64,000 bases of DNA from WLJO01 sp032117595 (GCA_032117595.1 JAULYZ010000087.1:1-64000); one strand, 5' to 3'; counted from the stretch's first letter, positions 25,283-34,080 are shown. Made by a program: numbers and translations. The notes: generated by a model not told the origin, from the sequence alone.

Positions 25283-25960
25283 ATGAGAACACTTCGGGTC
25301 GTGCTGTCGGGTGCAACGTTGGCGTCGGTCGTGCTCGTTGCGGCACCGCAGGTGCAGGCCGCTGAGGTCTCGTCGGCTCCGTCTGCCGTGCAATGCATTG
25401 CACCGTCTACCGGTGCGATCGGACCGATCGGCGACCAGGGTGACACCGGTGCTACCGGGCCTGCGTACACCAACGGTACGGGAGGCCCGAATCGCATCGC
25501 CCATCGGGTTTCCGGGGCACCCCTTCCGCCGTGTGAACTCCTGACCGGGTTGTGCGTGGTCCCGACCGACGGAATCCCCGGGGTGAAGGGGCCGACTGGG
25601 GCGACGGGTGAGCCCGAGGTCGGTGGCCCGAACGGGCCCGCTCGATTCCCGCACGTGCGCGGCCAGGACTTCTGTGACGGGATCCCCCGGGAGTGCTGGT
25701 ACCCGGTTCGCGGCCCTCAGGGGCCGACCGGGCCGGCGGGCGATACGGGCGCAACGGGGCTGAGCCAGGAGAACGGCCCGAGCCGCCGTGTGCACGGCCT
25801 CGACTACAACGGGGGCGATCGGGTCACCCTCGAGAACTGCGACATCCCGGCTACCGGTGGTGGCTCGACGTCGATGCTCCCGTTCGGACTCGCGCTGCTC
25901 GGCGTGGGTGCGGTGGCGGTGCTGACCGGTCGTCGCCGTCGCCCGATGCCGCTCGCCTGA
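25283..25960 (+). CDS. Collagen-like surface protein B with IPATG sorting signal
   Basis: 225 residues, the tandem paralogue of the preceding gene. The first 18 residues (MRTLRVVLSGATLASVVL) and the C-terminal anchor (IPATGGGSTSMLPFG and the following helix) are nearly identical in the two, the three Gly-X-Y blocks and all six cysteines are kept, and the segments between them have diverged (for example APCALLAGLC versus PPCELLTGLC). This pattern means that signal, cysteines and anchor are under constraint while the exposed segments vary. Ends 22 nt from the stop of the convergent LLM gene. Confidence 0.82.
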   Translation: MRTLRVVLSGATLASVVLVAAPQVQAAEVSSAPSAVQCIAPSTGAIGPIGDQGDTGATGPAYTNGTGGPNRIAHRVSGAPLPPCELLTGLCVVPTDGIPGVKGPTGATGEPEVGGPNGPARFPHVRGQDFCDGIPRECWYPVRGPQGPTGPAGDTGATGLSQENGPSRRVHGLDYNGGDRVTLENCDIPATGGGSTSMLPFGLALLGVGAVAVLTGRRRRPMPLA

Positions 25961-25982
25961 TCGTTCAACCGCTCGTTCAGAC

Positions 25983-27011
25983 TCAGGGCCGTAGGCCAGG
26001 AATCACCTGTGTGGCGAATCGCTCGAGCGACGCCACGACCTCTGGGTACGGCAGCCCTCCTTGGTCGGTCTGGATCAGCAACAGGTCGACCCCACCAACT
26101 GCGTCCAGGCGTCTCTGCACCTCGGTGGTCACATCATCGACCGATCCGCAGACCGCCTGCGACTGGGGATGATCGAGTTCGGCGAGGTGCGGCGGCAGCG
26201 TGAGTCCGGGCCGTACGAGGTCGAACACCCACTGCAGGTACGAGCGCTGATGGATCGCCCAGCGGTCGCGCGCCTCGGCGGTGGTGCCGTCGCCCACGTA
26301 CCCGTGAACATGCAATCCCACCCGAGCCTCGGAAGGATCCCGACCCGACGCTCTCCACGCTGCTCGATACCGCTCCACGAGCGCCGGCTGGCGCTCGACG
26401 CCGGTCGAGATCGTGGCCACCATCATTCCGCAGCCCAGTTCGACGGCGCGGTCGACGGACTCCTCCGAACTCGTCGAGATCCAGATCGGCGGGTGAGGCT
26501 GCTGTGCGGGCCGCGGATGCAGCGTGATGCCCGACAACGGCGGGCGGATCGAGCCCGTCCACGTGAGGTTCTCCTCGGTCCAGAGCCGCACCAGGAGTCT
26601 CACCGCCTCGTCGAGGAGAGCAGCAGACTGGGTGTGGTCCTGCCCGTACTGGTCGTAGAGACCGTTGAACACGCCGCGTCCACCTACCACCTCGACACGT
26701 CCGCCCGAGATCAAGTCGACGGTTGCGTAGTCCTCGGCGATGCGGACCGGGTCGTGGTTCGGCAACAGCGCAACGGCCGTCGAGAGGCGGATCGAACTGG
26801 TGCGCTCCGCCACCGCCGCAAGGATCGGGGTGGGGGAGGAGAGTACGTACTCGCAGAAGTGGTGCTCGCCGACGTGGTACGCGTGATAACCGAGACGCTC
26901 GGCTGCAACGCCGAGCTCGACGAACTCGCGGAACCGCTCGCCGGTGCTCACGCGCTGCCCGGTCCTCGGATCGGGGAGGTGGTCGCCGAGTGTTGCGACG
27001 CCGACTCGCAT
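25983..27011 (-). CDS. LLM-class flavin/F420-dependent oxidoreductase
   Basis: 342 residues. Luciferase-like TIM barrel: GVATLGDHLPDPRTGQ near the start, YHVGEHHFCEYVLSSPTPIL around residue 46, LSTAVALLPNHDPVRIAEDY at about 76, LISGGRVEVVGGRGVFNGLY and PPIWISTSSEESVDRAVELG later. The EHHF motif and full length resemble flavin-dependent alkanal-type members more than short F420 ones, so the cofactor is open. ATG 27011 was chosen because AAGGGG sits 9 nt upstream; the GTG at 27020 overlaps that site. Downstream of another LLM gene on the same strand. Confidence 0.83.
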   Translation of the reverse strand: MRVGVATLGDHLPDPRTGQRVSTGERFREFVELGVAAERLGYHAYHVGEHHFCEYVLSSPTPILAAVAERTSSIRLSTAVALLPNHDPVRIAEDYATVDLISGGRVEVVGGRGVFNGLYDQYGQDHTQSAALLDEAVRLLVRLWTEENLTWTGSIRPPLSGITLHPRPAQQPHPPIWISTSSEESVDRAVELGCGMMVATISTGVERQPALVERYRAAWRASGRDPSEARVGLHVHGYVGDGTTAEARDRWAIHQRSYLQWVFDLVRPGLTLPPHLAELDHPQSQAVCGSVDDVTTEVQRRLDAVGGVDLLLIQTDQGGLPYPEVVASLERFATQVIPGLRP

Positions 27012-27083
27012 GCTGTTCACCCCTTGTGCCTGGTCAGTTGCTTCTGGATGTTGGTCGCTGGGCGGGAGCTCACGCCGAGGGGT

Positions 27084-27986
27084 TCACGAATAGAGGTCGA
27101 AGAGCTCGCCGACCGCCTTTGCCTGGCCGCCCGAGACCGACGACATCACCGCCACGGGCGTGACCCCAGCTGCGTACCACTCCTCGAGGCGCTCGCGAAC
27201 CTTGCCGGCAGGGCCGAAGAGTGTGCAGTCATCGAGCCAGCGGTCGCTCATCGCCGCTTGGATTGCATCGCGGTCGCCTGACTTGATGGCGGCCTCTGCG
27301 GCGTTCATCTCGTCGGCGTACCCGACGGAGGCCCAGTAGTTGCGGTAGTTAGGCATCGAGACGTAGTTGATCATCGTCTTGCGGTTGACGGCCGCGGCTG
27401 CCGCAACGTCGTCGGAGATCACGGTCGGGATCATGCAATACAGGTCGAAGCCGTCGCGGCGCGCAGCACTGACCCGGTCGAGTTGCTTGGGGACGTCGCT
27501 GAGGGCGGCATTTGCCCAGATCGAGCCCTCAGCAATCTCGGTGGTGAGCTGCAGCATGCGGTCGCGCATCGCGGCGAGGTAGATCGGGGGCAGGGGGCCC
27601 GAGAATCGTTCGTTCGAGCGGAGACGCTCCACATAGTTGCGGGTGTCGCCCAACGGCGAGCCCACGCTCACCCCGAGACGTTGGTTCATCGGGGCGTGGC
27701 TCACACCGAGGCCGAGGGCGAAGCGACCGCCGCTCACCTCGTGCAGGTGTGCTGCAGTGGCACCCACCTCGTGCGACGTTGCGTTGTAGATCGGTTGGAT
27801 CGACGTGAAGAAACGAATCCGGTCCGTGCAGTGGGCGAGTGAGACACACAGGGCGAGGCTCCCGCCGAGCGACGGGCAGGCGATGGCCGGGTAGCCGCGC
27901 CGGTCGGCCTCCGCTGCGAGGTCCAGGATCGCTCGGCGCTTGGTCGGGGTGGCCACGAGGGACAGGGCGGGAAGACGAGGAGCCAT
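27084..27986 (-). CDS. LLM-class F420-dependent oxidoreductase
   Basis: 300 residues. Motifs: ADRRGYPAIACPSLGGSLAL, IRFFTSIQPIYNATSHEVG, SGGRFALGLGVSHAP and GPLPPIYLAAMRDRML, typical of F420-dependent LLM enzymes. Substrate unknown. Starts at ATG 27986 with a leaderless promoter that faces the pimA promoter, so its expression may be tied to pimA. It is followed after 72 nt by a second LLM gene on the same strand; the two are only distantly alike. Confidence 0.84.
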   Translation of the reverse strand: MAPRLPALSLVATPTKRRAILDLAAEADRRGYPAIACPSLGGSLALCVSLAHCTDRIRFFTSIQPIYNATSHEVGATAAHLHEVSGGRFALGLGVSHAPMNQRLGVSVGSPLGDTRNYVERLRSNERFSGPLPPIYLAAMRDRMLQLTTEIAEGSIWANAALSDVPKQLDRVSAARRDGFDLYCMIPTVISDDVAAAAAVNRKTMINYVSMPNYRNYWASVGYADEMNAAEAAIKSGDRDAIQAAMSDRWLDDCTLFGPAGKVRERLEEWYAAGVTPVAVMSSVSGGQAKAVGELFDLYS

Positions 27987-27992
27987 GCCGTC

Positions 27993-27998
27993 AACGTA
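27993..27998 (-). promoter_or_regulatory. -10 element TACGTT, leaderless, divergent from pimA
   Basis: Minus-strand TACGTT ends 6 nt before ATG 27986. Only 6 bases separate it from the plus-strand -10 of pimA, so polymerases at the two promoters should compete. Confidence 0.55.
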
Positions 27999-28004
27999 GA
28001 CGGG

Positions 28005-28010
28005 TACGGT
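28005..28010 (+). promoter_or_regulatory. -10 element TACGGT of pimA, leaderless
   Basis: Ends 8 nt before ATG 28019. Another ATG begins directly after it at 28011 but is out of frame. Confidence 0.5.
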
Positions 28011-28018
28011 ATGCAGCG

Positions 28019-29305
28019 ATGGATTCGGGCCGGACCCCCGTGGACGCGGTGAGCAGTCCGCCCCGACGCAGACTCAGGATCGGTGTTGTCTGCGCGTACA
28101 GCGTCGGGGTGCCGGGCGGCGTCCAGGGGCAGGTGATGGGACTCGCCCGTGTGCTTCGTCGAATGGGACACGAGGTGCGAGTGCTGGCTCCGTGCGACGG
28201 CCCGCCCCCCGCAACCTTCGTCACCCCGCTCGGCAACAGCATCCCGACCGCCGCCAATGGGTCGGTCGCGCCGATCGCCCCTGACTTCTCCTGTGCGCTG
28301 CGCACCATCCGGGCGCTGCGCGACGAGGAGTTCGACGTGCTGCATCTGCACGAACCCCTCGCACCGGGACCCACGATGACCACGTTGTTCCTCGACATCG
28401 CCCCGGTGGTGGCCACCTTCCATGCGGCGGGCGACAGCGCGTCGTACCGGATCTTCAACCCGATCGTGCGGTCGCTTGCCTCGCACATCGACGCGCGAGT
28501 CGTGGTCAGCAAGGACGCCCTCGACCTCGCAGAGCGTTATCTGCCGGGCGACTACCAGACACTCTTCAACGGCGTCGAGGTGGAGCGCTACCGATCTGCG
28601 GAGCCGTTCAAGACCGAGCACCCCACCGTGTTCTTCTGCGGCCGTCACGAGGAACGCAAGGGCCTCGCGGTGCTGCTCGATGCACTCGGCACGCTCCCGC
28701 CGGAGGTTCGCTGTTGGGTTGCCTCGGAGGGGCCCGAGACTCCGGCGCTCCGGGCACGGTACGCAGGAGATCCGCGCATCGAGTGGCTCGGGCGCATCAC
28801 CGATGAGGAGAAGATCGCTCGACTGAAGGGAGCGAGCGTGTTCTGTGCTCCGTCGCTCCATGGCGAGTCCTTCGGTGTCGTGCTCATCGAGGCAATGGCG
28901 GCCGGTACTCCAGTGGTTGCCTCATCGCTGCCCGGCTACCAGAACGTCGCAACACACGATGTCGACGCGCTGCTCGTGCCGCCCGGTGATCCGGCTGCGC
29001 TCGGCTCGGCGCTTCGCACAGCGCTCTTCGAGCGAGCGACGGCGGAGCGCCTTCGTCAGGCCGGTGAGCGTCGTTCCGAGAACTTCTCGATGGAGGCCCT
29101 CGCGGCCGAGTACATCGAGATCTACGACCGAGTACTCACGTCTGACTGGCGCGCGACCCATCGCAGCGGCGATCAATCCGTTCGTCGTCGTGTGCGATCC
29201 GTCGTGCGTGCAGCCCGTTGGGTGACTCGCTGGCTGTTGGCACGGGTGGAACGCTGGTCGCCGGCCCGCATCTCACGCATCCCGGGAATGAAGGAGAACT
29301 CATGA
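28019..29305 (+). CDS. pimA: Phosphatidylinositol alpha-mannosyltransferase
   Basis: 428 residues, GT4 (GT-B) glycosyltransferase. Adds the first mannose from GDP-mannose to phosphatidylinositol on the cytoplasmic face. Matches mycobacterial PimA in CAYSVGVPGGVQGQVMGLA, FDVLHLHEPLAPGPTM, VVATFHAAGDS, FCGRHEERKGLAVLLDAL and the donor-binding APSLHGESFGVVLIEAMAAG with its EX7E glutamates. It has a basic C-terminal tail of about 50 residues beyond the fold, perhaps a membrane-binding extension. ATG 28019 was chosen over the longer frame, which enters the divergent gene. Followed by lemA with ATGA overlap. Confidence 0.92.
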   Translation: MDSGRTPVDAVSSPPRRRLRIGVVCAYSVGVPGGVQGQVMGLARVLRRMGHEVRVLAPCDGPPPATFVTPLGNSIPTAANGSVAPIAPDFSCALRTIRALRDEEFDVLHLHEPLAPGPTMTTLFLDIAPVVATFHAAGDSASYRIFNPIVRSLASHIDARVVVSKDALDLAERYLPGDYQTLFNGVEVERYRSAEPFKTEHPTVFFCGRHEERKGLAVLLDALGTLPPEVRCWVASEGPETPALRARYAGDPRIEWLGRITDEEKIARLKGASVFCAPSLHGESFGVVLIEAMAAGTPVVASSLPGYQNVATHDVDALLVPPGDPAALGSALRTALFERATAERLRQAGERRSENFSMEALAAEYIEIYDRVLTSDWRATHRSGDQSVRRRVRSVVRAARWVTRWLLARVERWSPARISRIPGMKENS

Positions 29306-29856
29306 TTGCGCTCATCATCATCCTTGTCGTGGTCGCCCTGCTCGTCGTCTGGGCGATCGTGGCCTACAACGGGCTCATCCGGCGCCGCAACCGGGTGGAC
29401 AACGCGTGGTCCCAGATCGACGTGCAGTTGAAGCGACGTCTCGACCTCATCCCGAACCTCGTGGAGACGGTCAAGGGATACGCAGCCCACGAACGCGAGA
29501 CGCTCGAGGCGGTCATCAACGCCCGCAATGTTGCACTTGCGGCGCCCTCGACGCCGGCTGCGCAGCAGGAGGCCGACAACGTGGTGAGCGCAGCGCTGCG
29601 CCAGCTCTTCGCCCTCCGTGAGGCCTATCCCGACCTCAAGGCGAATGCGAACTTCCTGTCGCTGCAGGAGGAGTTGACCGCAACCGAAGGGCGCGTGGCC
29701 TACGCGCGGCAGTTCTACAACGACTCCGTTCTCGACTACAACACTGCGATCGAGACGTTCCCCACCGTGTTCTTTGCACGGTCGCTCAAGTTCACCAAGC
29801 GCGACTACTTCGAGGCCGAGCCAGAGGCGCAGCAGCCTCCGTCGGTGAGTTTCTGA
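29302..29856 (+). CDS. lemA: LemA family membrane protein
   Basis: 184 residues. One N-terminal helix (about 2-22, IALIIILVVVALLVVWAI) followed by the helical LemA domain: NRVDNAWSQIDVQLKRRLDL, IPNLVETVKGYAAHE, and the C-terminal YARQFYNDSVLDYNTAIETFP signature. Role unclear in all bacteria; it is often encoded beside M48 (HtpX-like) proteases, as here. AAGGAG precedes the ATG, which overlaps the pimA stop. Confidence 0.92.
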   Translation: MIALIIILVVVALLVVWAIVAYNGLIRRRNRVDNAWSQIDVQLKRRLDLIPNLVETVKGYAAHERETLEAVINARNVALAAPSTPAAQQEADNVVSAALRQLFALREAYPDLKANANFLSLQEELTATEGRVAYARQFYNDSVLDYNTAIETFPTVFFARSLKFTKRDYFEAEPEAQQPPSVSF

Positions 29857-29857
29857 G

Positions 29858-30805
29858 GTGCCCGTGGCAGTACGTGAGACAGCCAAGCAAACGTCGTTGC
29901 CCGGCTCACCGGTCGCCGACGGCCGTCGTCGACTCGCCGTGCTGATCGTCGGGTTCGTGGTGGTCGTCGCGGGTCTCGGCACCCTGATCGGGGCCCTCGT
30001 TGGCCTGCTCGTGGTGGGTCTGGTGGTGGCTGGGCTGGTGGCCGTGCTCCTGGTGGTGGTGTCGTACCTCCGGGGTGATGCGATCGTGCTGCGGGTGAGT
30101 CGCGCAGTACCCGCCGATCCTGATCGTTACCAGCGGTTCCACAACCTCGCCGAGGGTCTCTGCGTCTCGAACGGTCTGCCAAAGCCACGTCTCTACGTGA
30201 TCCACGACCCGGCCCCGAATGCCCTCGTCCTCGGACGGGACGCACGGCATGCCTCGATCGCCGTCACCACCGGTCTGCTCGACATGATGAACCGGGTCGA
30301 ACTCGAGGGTGTGATGGCACACGAGCTCGCTCGAATCCGGGGCAACGAGCTCGGCGCCTCGACGCTCGTCGTCACCACCGTAGGGGCGTCTTCGCTGTTG
30401 GCTGAGCTGTGCTTCCGGCTCCGGTCGTGGAACGGTGGGCGTGCGTCGAGGCCGGGCGACGAGCCGGACCGGTCGAATCCGCTCGCCCTCGTCGGGTATC
30501 TCCTCCTCCCGCTGTCCGCGCTCACGTCACCGCTGACGCGACGGATCGTCGGGCCCTCCACCGCAGTGTCCAACGACCTAGCGGCGTGCCAGATCACCCG
30601 GTACCCACCGGGACTCCTCTCGGCTCTCGAGAAGTTGCGGGCAGAGAACACCGTCACCCACGCCTCGTGCGGTGTCACGGCCCACCTCTGGCTGGCCGAG
30701 CCATTTGCAGGGGCTGGCGACGGCGGATTTCTTTCCGGACTCCGCCGTCCCTTCGGCGCCCATCCTCCGCTCGACGACCGGATTGCTCTCCTGCGCGAGC
30801 TCTGA
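29858..30805 (+). CDS. M48-like membrane peptidase homologue with degraded active site
   Basis: 315 residues. N-terminal hydrophobic region (about 25-70) and an M48 (HtpX-like) domain: PRLYVIHDPAPNALVLG and ASIAVTTGLLDMMNRVELEGVMAHELARIRG. The zinc motif HEXXH reads HELAR (155-159), so the second His is Arg, and the third ligand Glu, expected in the SRxxEFxAD-type helix, is replaced in STAVSNDLAACQ (Ser238, with the Asp kept). Zinc binding should be lost, so this is probably a pseudoprotease with a structural or regulatory role. The frame is intact and codon use normal, so it is not simply decaying. Begins at GTG 29858, one base after lemA. Confidence 0.82.
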   Translation: MPVAVRETAKQTSLPGSPVADGRRRLAVLIVGFVVVVAGLGTLIGALVGLLVVGLVVAGLVAVLLVVVSYLRGDAIVLRVSRAVPADPDRYQRFHNLAEGLCVSNGLPKPRLYVIHDPAPNALVLGRDARHASIAVTTGLLDMMNRVELEGVMAHELARIRGNELGASTLVVTTVGASSLLAELCFRLRSWNGGRASRPGDEPDRSNPLALVGYLLLPLSALTSPLTRRIVGPSTAVSNDLAACQITRYPPGLLSALEKLRAENTVTHASCGVTAHLWLAEPFAGAGDGGFLSGLRRPFGAHPPLDDRIALLREL

Positions 30806-30857
30806 GTTCGTCGTCACACCGACGACAAACCCCTCTGGGGTCCCGACGGCGCGCCGC

Positions 30858-30863
30858 TACGCT
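30858..30863 (+). promoter_or_regulatory. -10 element TACGCT, leaderless
   Basis: Ends 7 nt before ATG 30871 of pdxS. Confidence 0.55.
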
Positions 30864-30870
30864 TGAGCCC

Positions 30871-31764
30871 ATGAGCGACAATCCCCAGCGCAGCACCGGG
30901 ACATTTGGCGTCAAGCGAGGTCTCGCCGAAATGCTGAAGGGCGGCGTCATCATGGACGTGGTCACGCCCGAGCACGCCAAGATCGCCGAGGACGCCGGCG
31001 CATGCGCGGTGATGGCGCTCGAGCGGGTACCCGCCGACATCCGCAAGGACGGTGGGGTAGCGCGGATGAGCGATCCCGAGATGATCGAGGGCATCCAGCA
31101 GGTGGTCTCGATCCCCGTCATGGCCAAGGCTCGCATCGGTCACTTCGTAGAGGCCCAGATCCTCGAGGCGCTCGGCGTCGACTTCATCGACGAGTCCGAG
31201 GTGCTCACCCCGGCCGACGAGGCTCACCACATCGACAAGTTTGCGTTCACCGTGCCGTTCGTGTGCGGAGCCACCAACCTTGGCGAGGCCCTCCGCCGGG
31301 TCAGCGAGGGCGCCGCGATGATTCGTTCCAAGGGCGAGGCCGGTACCGGCAATGTGGTGGAGGCAGTCCGTCACCTCCGTTCGATCCTCGGCGACATCCG
31401 CAAGATCACGCAGGCCGACTCGGCGGAATTGTTCGAGTGGGCGAAGCGACTGCAGGCGCCGCTCCCGCTCGTGCAGGAAATCGCTGAGACCGGTCGGTTC
31501 CCGGTGCCCATCTTCTGTGCAGGCGGTCTTGCGACGCCCGCCGATGCAGCGCTCGCGATGCAACTCGGCGCCGAGGCGGTGTTCGTGGGATCCGGAATCT
31601 TCAAGAGCGGCGATCCGGAACGCCGGGCCAAGGCCATCGTCGAGGCCACCACGCACTTCCGCGACCCGCACATTCTTGCCAAGGTCTCTCGTGGGCTCGG
31701 CGCCCCGATGACCGGCATCGGGATGGACGAGGTTGCCGTCAAGTACGCCGAGCGGGGCTGGTAG
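30871..31764 (+). CDS. pdxS: Pyridoxal 5'-phosphate synthase, PdxS subunit
   Basis: 297 residues, usual length. Builds PLP from ribose 5-phosphate, glyceraldehyde 3-phosphate and ammonia supplied by PdxT. The first catalytic lysine is Lys86 in VMAKARIGHF and the second lies in RSKGEAGTGNVVEAVRHLRS; ALERVPADIRKDGGVARM and FCAGGLATPADAALAMQLGA are strongly conserved. pdxT follows after 31 nt, then yebC, the standard actinobacterial order. Confidence 0.96.
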   Translation: MSDNPQRSTGTFGVKRGLAEMLKGGVIMDVVTPEHAKIAEDAGACAVMALERVPADIRKDGGVARMSDPEMIEGIQQVVSIPVMAKARIGHFVEAQILEALGVDFIDESEVLTPADEAHHIDKFAFTVPFVCGATNLGEALRRVSEGAAMIRSKGEAGTGNVVEAVRHLRSILGDIRKITQADSAELFEWAKRLQAPLPLVQEIAETGRFPVPIFCAGGLATPADAALAMQLGAEAVFVGSGIFKSGDPERRAKAIVEATTHFRDPHILAKVSRGLGAPMTGIGMDEVAVKYAERGW

Positions 31765-31795
31765 GCCAAGTCCATGTCTGCAGGAAGGCCCCCAG

Positions 31796-32377
31796 GTGGG
31801 CGCTCGGGTTGGGGTTCTGGCGCTGCAGGGCGCGTTCGGCGCGCATGCCAAGGTCCTACGGGCACTCGGCGCTGACGTCGTCGAGGTGCGGGTGCCGGCC
31901 GATCTCGCCGGCATCGATGGCATCGTGCTTCCCGGTGGGGAGTCCACCACGATGTCGCGGCTGCTCGTGACCTCTGGGCTCTTCGATGCCCTGGCGCTGC
32001 GACTCGACGACGGGCTCGCTGCGTTCGGGACCTGCGCCGGCATGATCCTGCTCGCACGCAATGTGCTCGACGGCCGACCCGACCAGCGAAGTTTTGGGGC
32101 CGTTGATATCACCGTGCGGCGTAACGCCTACGGCCGACAGGTCGACAGTTTCGAGACCGAGCTGTCCGTCCGTGGTCTCGATGAACCGTTCCACGCGGTC
32201 TTCATCCGTGCTCCCATCATCACCGCCGTGGGCGACGGCGTGGAGGTGCTTGCGGAGCACGAGTCCCACGTCGTGGTAGCGCGCGCGGGGAGCGTCGTCG
32301 TGGCGTCGTTCCACCCCGAGCTCACCGGCGACGGTCGGCTCCACGCCTTGTTCCTCTCGACACTCCAGGGGGTTTGA
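31796..32377 (+). CDS. pdxT: Pyridoxal 5'-phosphate synthase, glutaminase subunit
   Basis: 193 residues, class I glutamine amidotransferase. The triad is Cys80 in FGTCAGM and the His and Glu of SFHPELTGD near the C-terminus; GVLALQGAFGAH and LPGGESTTM are the other family marks. It feeds ammonia to PdxS. Start GTG 31796 has AGGAAGG 7 nt upstream, and this start puts VLALQG at the N-terminus as in homologues. yebC starts one base after the stop. Confidence 0.95.
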   Translation: MGARVGVLALQGAFGAHAKVLRALGADVVEVRVPADLAGIDGIVLPGGESTTMSRLLVTSGLFDALALRLDDGLAAFGTCAGMILLARNVLDGRPDQRSFGAVDITVRRNAYGRQVDSFETELSVRGLDEPFHAVFIRAPIITAVGDGVEVLAEHESHVVVARAGSVVVASFHPELTGDGRLHALFLSTLQGV

Positions 32378-32378
32378 G

Positions 32379-33128
<750 letters not shown>

Positions 33129-33201
33129 TTGATGCAGCCCCTGCGGGTAGTCTCCGGGTCGCTCGGTCTGTCGCCAGTCCACGTCGAGAAGGGGTGATCT
33201 G

Positions 33202-33660
33202 ATGTCTGTTGGTGTCGGTGATGCAGCACCTGACTTTGCGCTGAACGGTACGGGTGGGCGCTCGTACACGCTCTCGGAGTTCCGCGGCAAGCCCGTGGTT
33301 CTCGTGTTCTATCCCGGCGATGACACGCCGGTGTGTACCAAGCAGCTCAACTCCTACAACCACGACCTCTCGGAGTTCGCGGGCCTCGACGCCGTGCTCC
33401 TCGCCATCAGCCCACAGGACGTGGCCAGCCACGAGCGATTCCGGGAGAAGCACGGATTCGAGTTCCCGCTGCTGGCCGATGAGGACAAGGCCGTCGGGTC
33501 TGCCTACGGCACGCTCGGGCCGATCGGGTTCTACCGGCGAAGTGTTTTTGTCGTCGATGGTGCCGGGGTGATCCGCTACGCCCACCGGGCTATTGCCGGG
33601 CTCACCTACCGTCCGGTGTCCGAACTCGTCGAGGCGATCCGCGTCGCTCAATCGGGCTGA
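33202..33660 (+). CDS. Peroxiredoxin, Bcp/AhpC-TSA type, single cysteine
   Basis: 152 residues, thioredoxin fold. The peroxidatic cysteine is Cys45 in FYPGDDTPVCTKQ. No other cysteine is present, so it is a 1-Cys enzyme and must be reduced by an external thiol; mycothiol is a reasonable candidate since mshC is present, but that is inference. AAGGGG lies 6 nt before ATG 33202. A TAGTCT element at 33148-33153 would give a leader of about 40 nt, so this gene is not leaderless. Confidence 0.9.
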   Translation: MSVGVGDAAPDFALNGTGGRSYTLSEFRGKPVVLVFYPGDDTPVCTKQLNSYNHDLSEFAGLDAVLLAISPQDVASHERFREKHGFEFPLLADEDKAVGSAYGTLGPIGFYRRSVFVVDGAGVIRYAHRAIAGLTYRPVSELVEAIRVAQSG

Positions 33661-33672
33661 CCGGGGATTCCC

Positions 33673-34080
33673 ATGAACGACCTGGAGGAAGGCGTCGAGT
33701 TCCGTCTCGACTTCGACAAGCTCGGCAAGATCGGGCGTGCCGGGCAGGCGGTGGTTCCCGTGGTGCTGCAGGACGCCGAGTCCGGTGAGGTCCTGTTCAT
33801 CGGGTACGCAAACGACGAGGCCCTGAGGGCAACGCTCGAGCGGCGCAGCGCCGTGCTGTGGTCCACGTCGCGCAACGAGCTCTGGCACAAGGGTGCTACC
33901 TCGGGGGATGTGCTCGAACTCGTCGAGGTTCGGGTGAACTGCGAGCAGAACTCGCTGCTCTACAGGGTTCGTCGGGCTACGGGCGGTGCGTGCCACACCA
34001 AGGACGATTCGGGTGCTGCGCGGCCCGGCTGCTACTACCGCGTGGTGGAGAGCACCGACCGACTCCGGTTCGCCGACTGA
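33673..34080 (+). CDS. hisI: Phosphoribosyl-AMP cyclohydrolase
   Basis: 135 residues. Opens the adenine ring of PR-AMP in histidine synthesis, using zinc. Marks: VVLQDAESGEVLFIGYANDE, WSTSRNELWHKG and the cysteines of VNCEQNSLL and GACHTKDDSG...RPGCYYR. A stand-alone domain without the HisE pyrophosphatase, as usual in actinobacteria. It is isolated from other his genes and follows the peroxiredoxin by 12 nt. Confidence 0.95.
   Translation: MNDLEEGVEFRLDFDKLGKIGRAGQAVVPVVLQDAESGEVLFIGYANDEALRATLERRSAVLWSTSRNELWHKGATSGDVLELVEVRVNCEQNSLLYRVRRATGGACHTKDDSGAARPGCYYRVVESTDRLRFAD

Noticed and set aside
24655..25780. Gly-X-Y repeats read as a DNA tandem repeat or CRISPR-like array
   Set aside because: Repeats follow codon phase, differ in sequence and have no constant spacer length; they are protein-level collagen triplets in two paralogous genes.
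23984..25795. Minus-strand frame of 603 codons opposite HMGL and the collagen-like genes
   Set aside because: The plus-strand genes have signal peptides, anchors, promoters and paralogy; the minus-strand product has none of these.
29858..30805. M48 homologue as a pseudogene
   Set aside because: The frame is full length with normal codon use and intact membrane and core motifs; only the catalytic residues differ, which fits a maintained pseudoenzyme.
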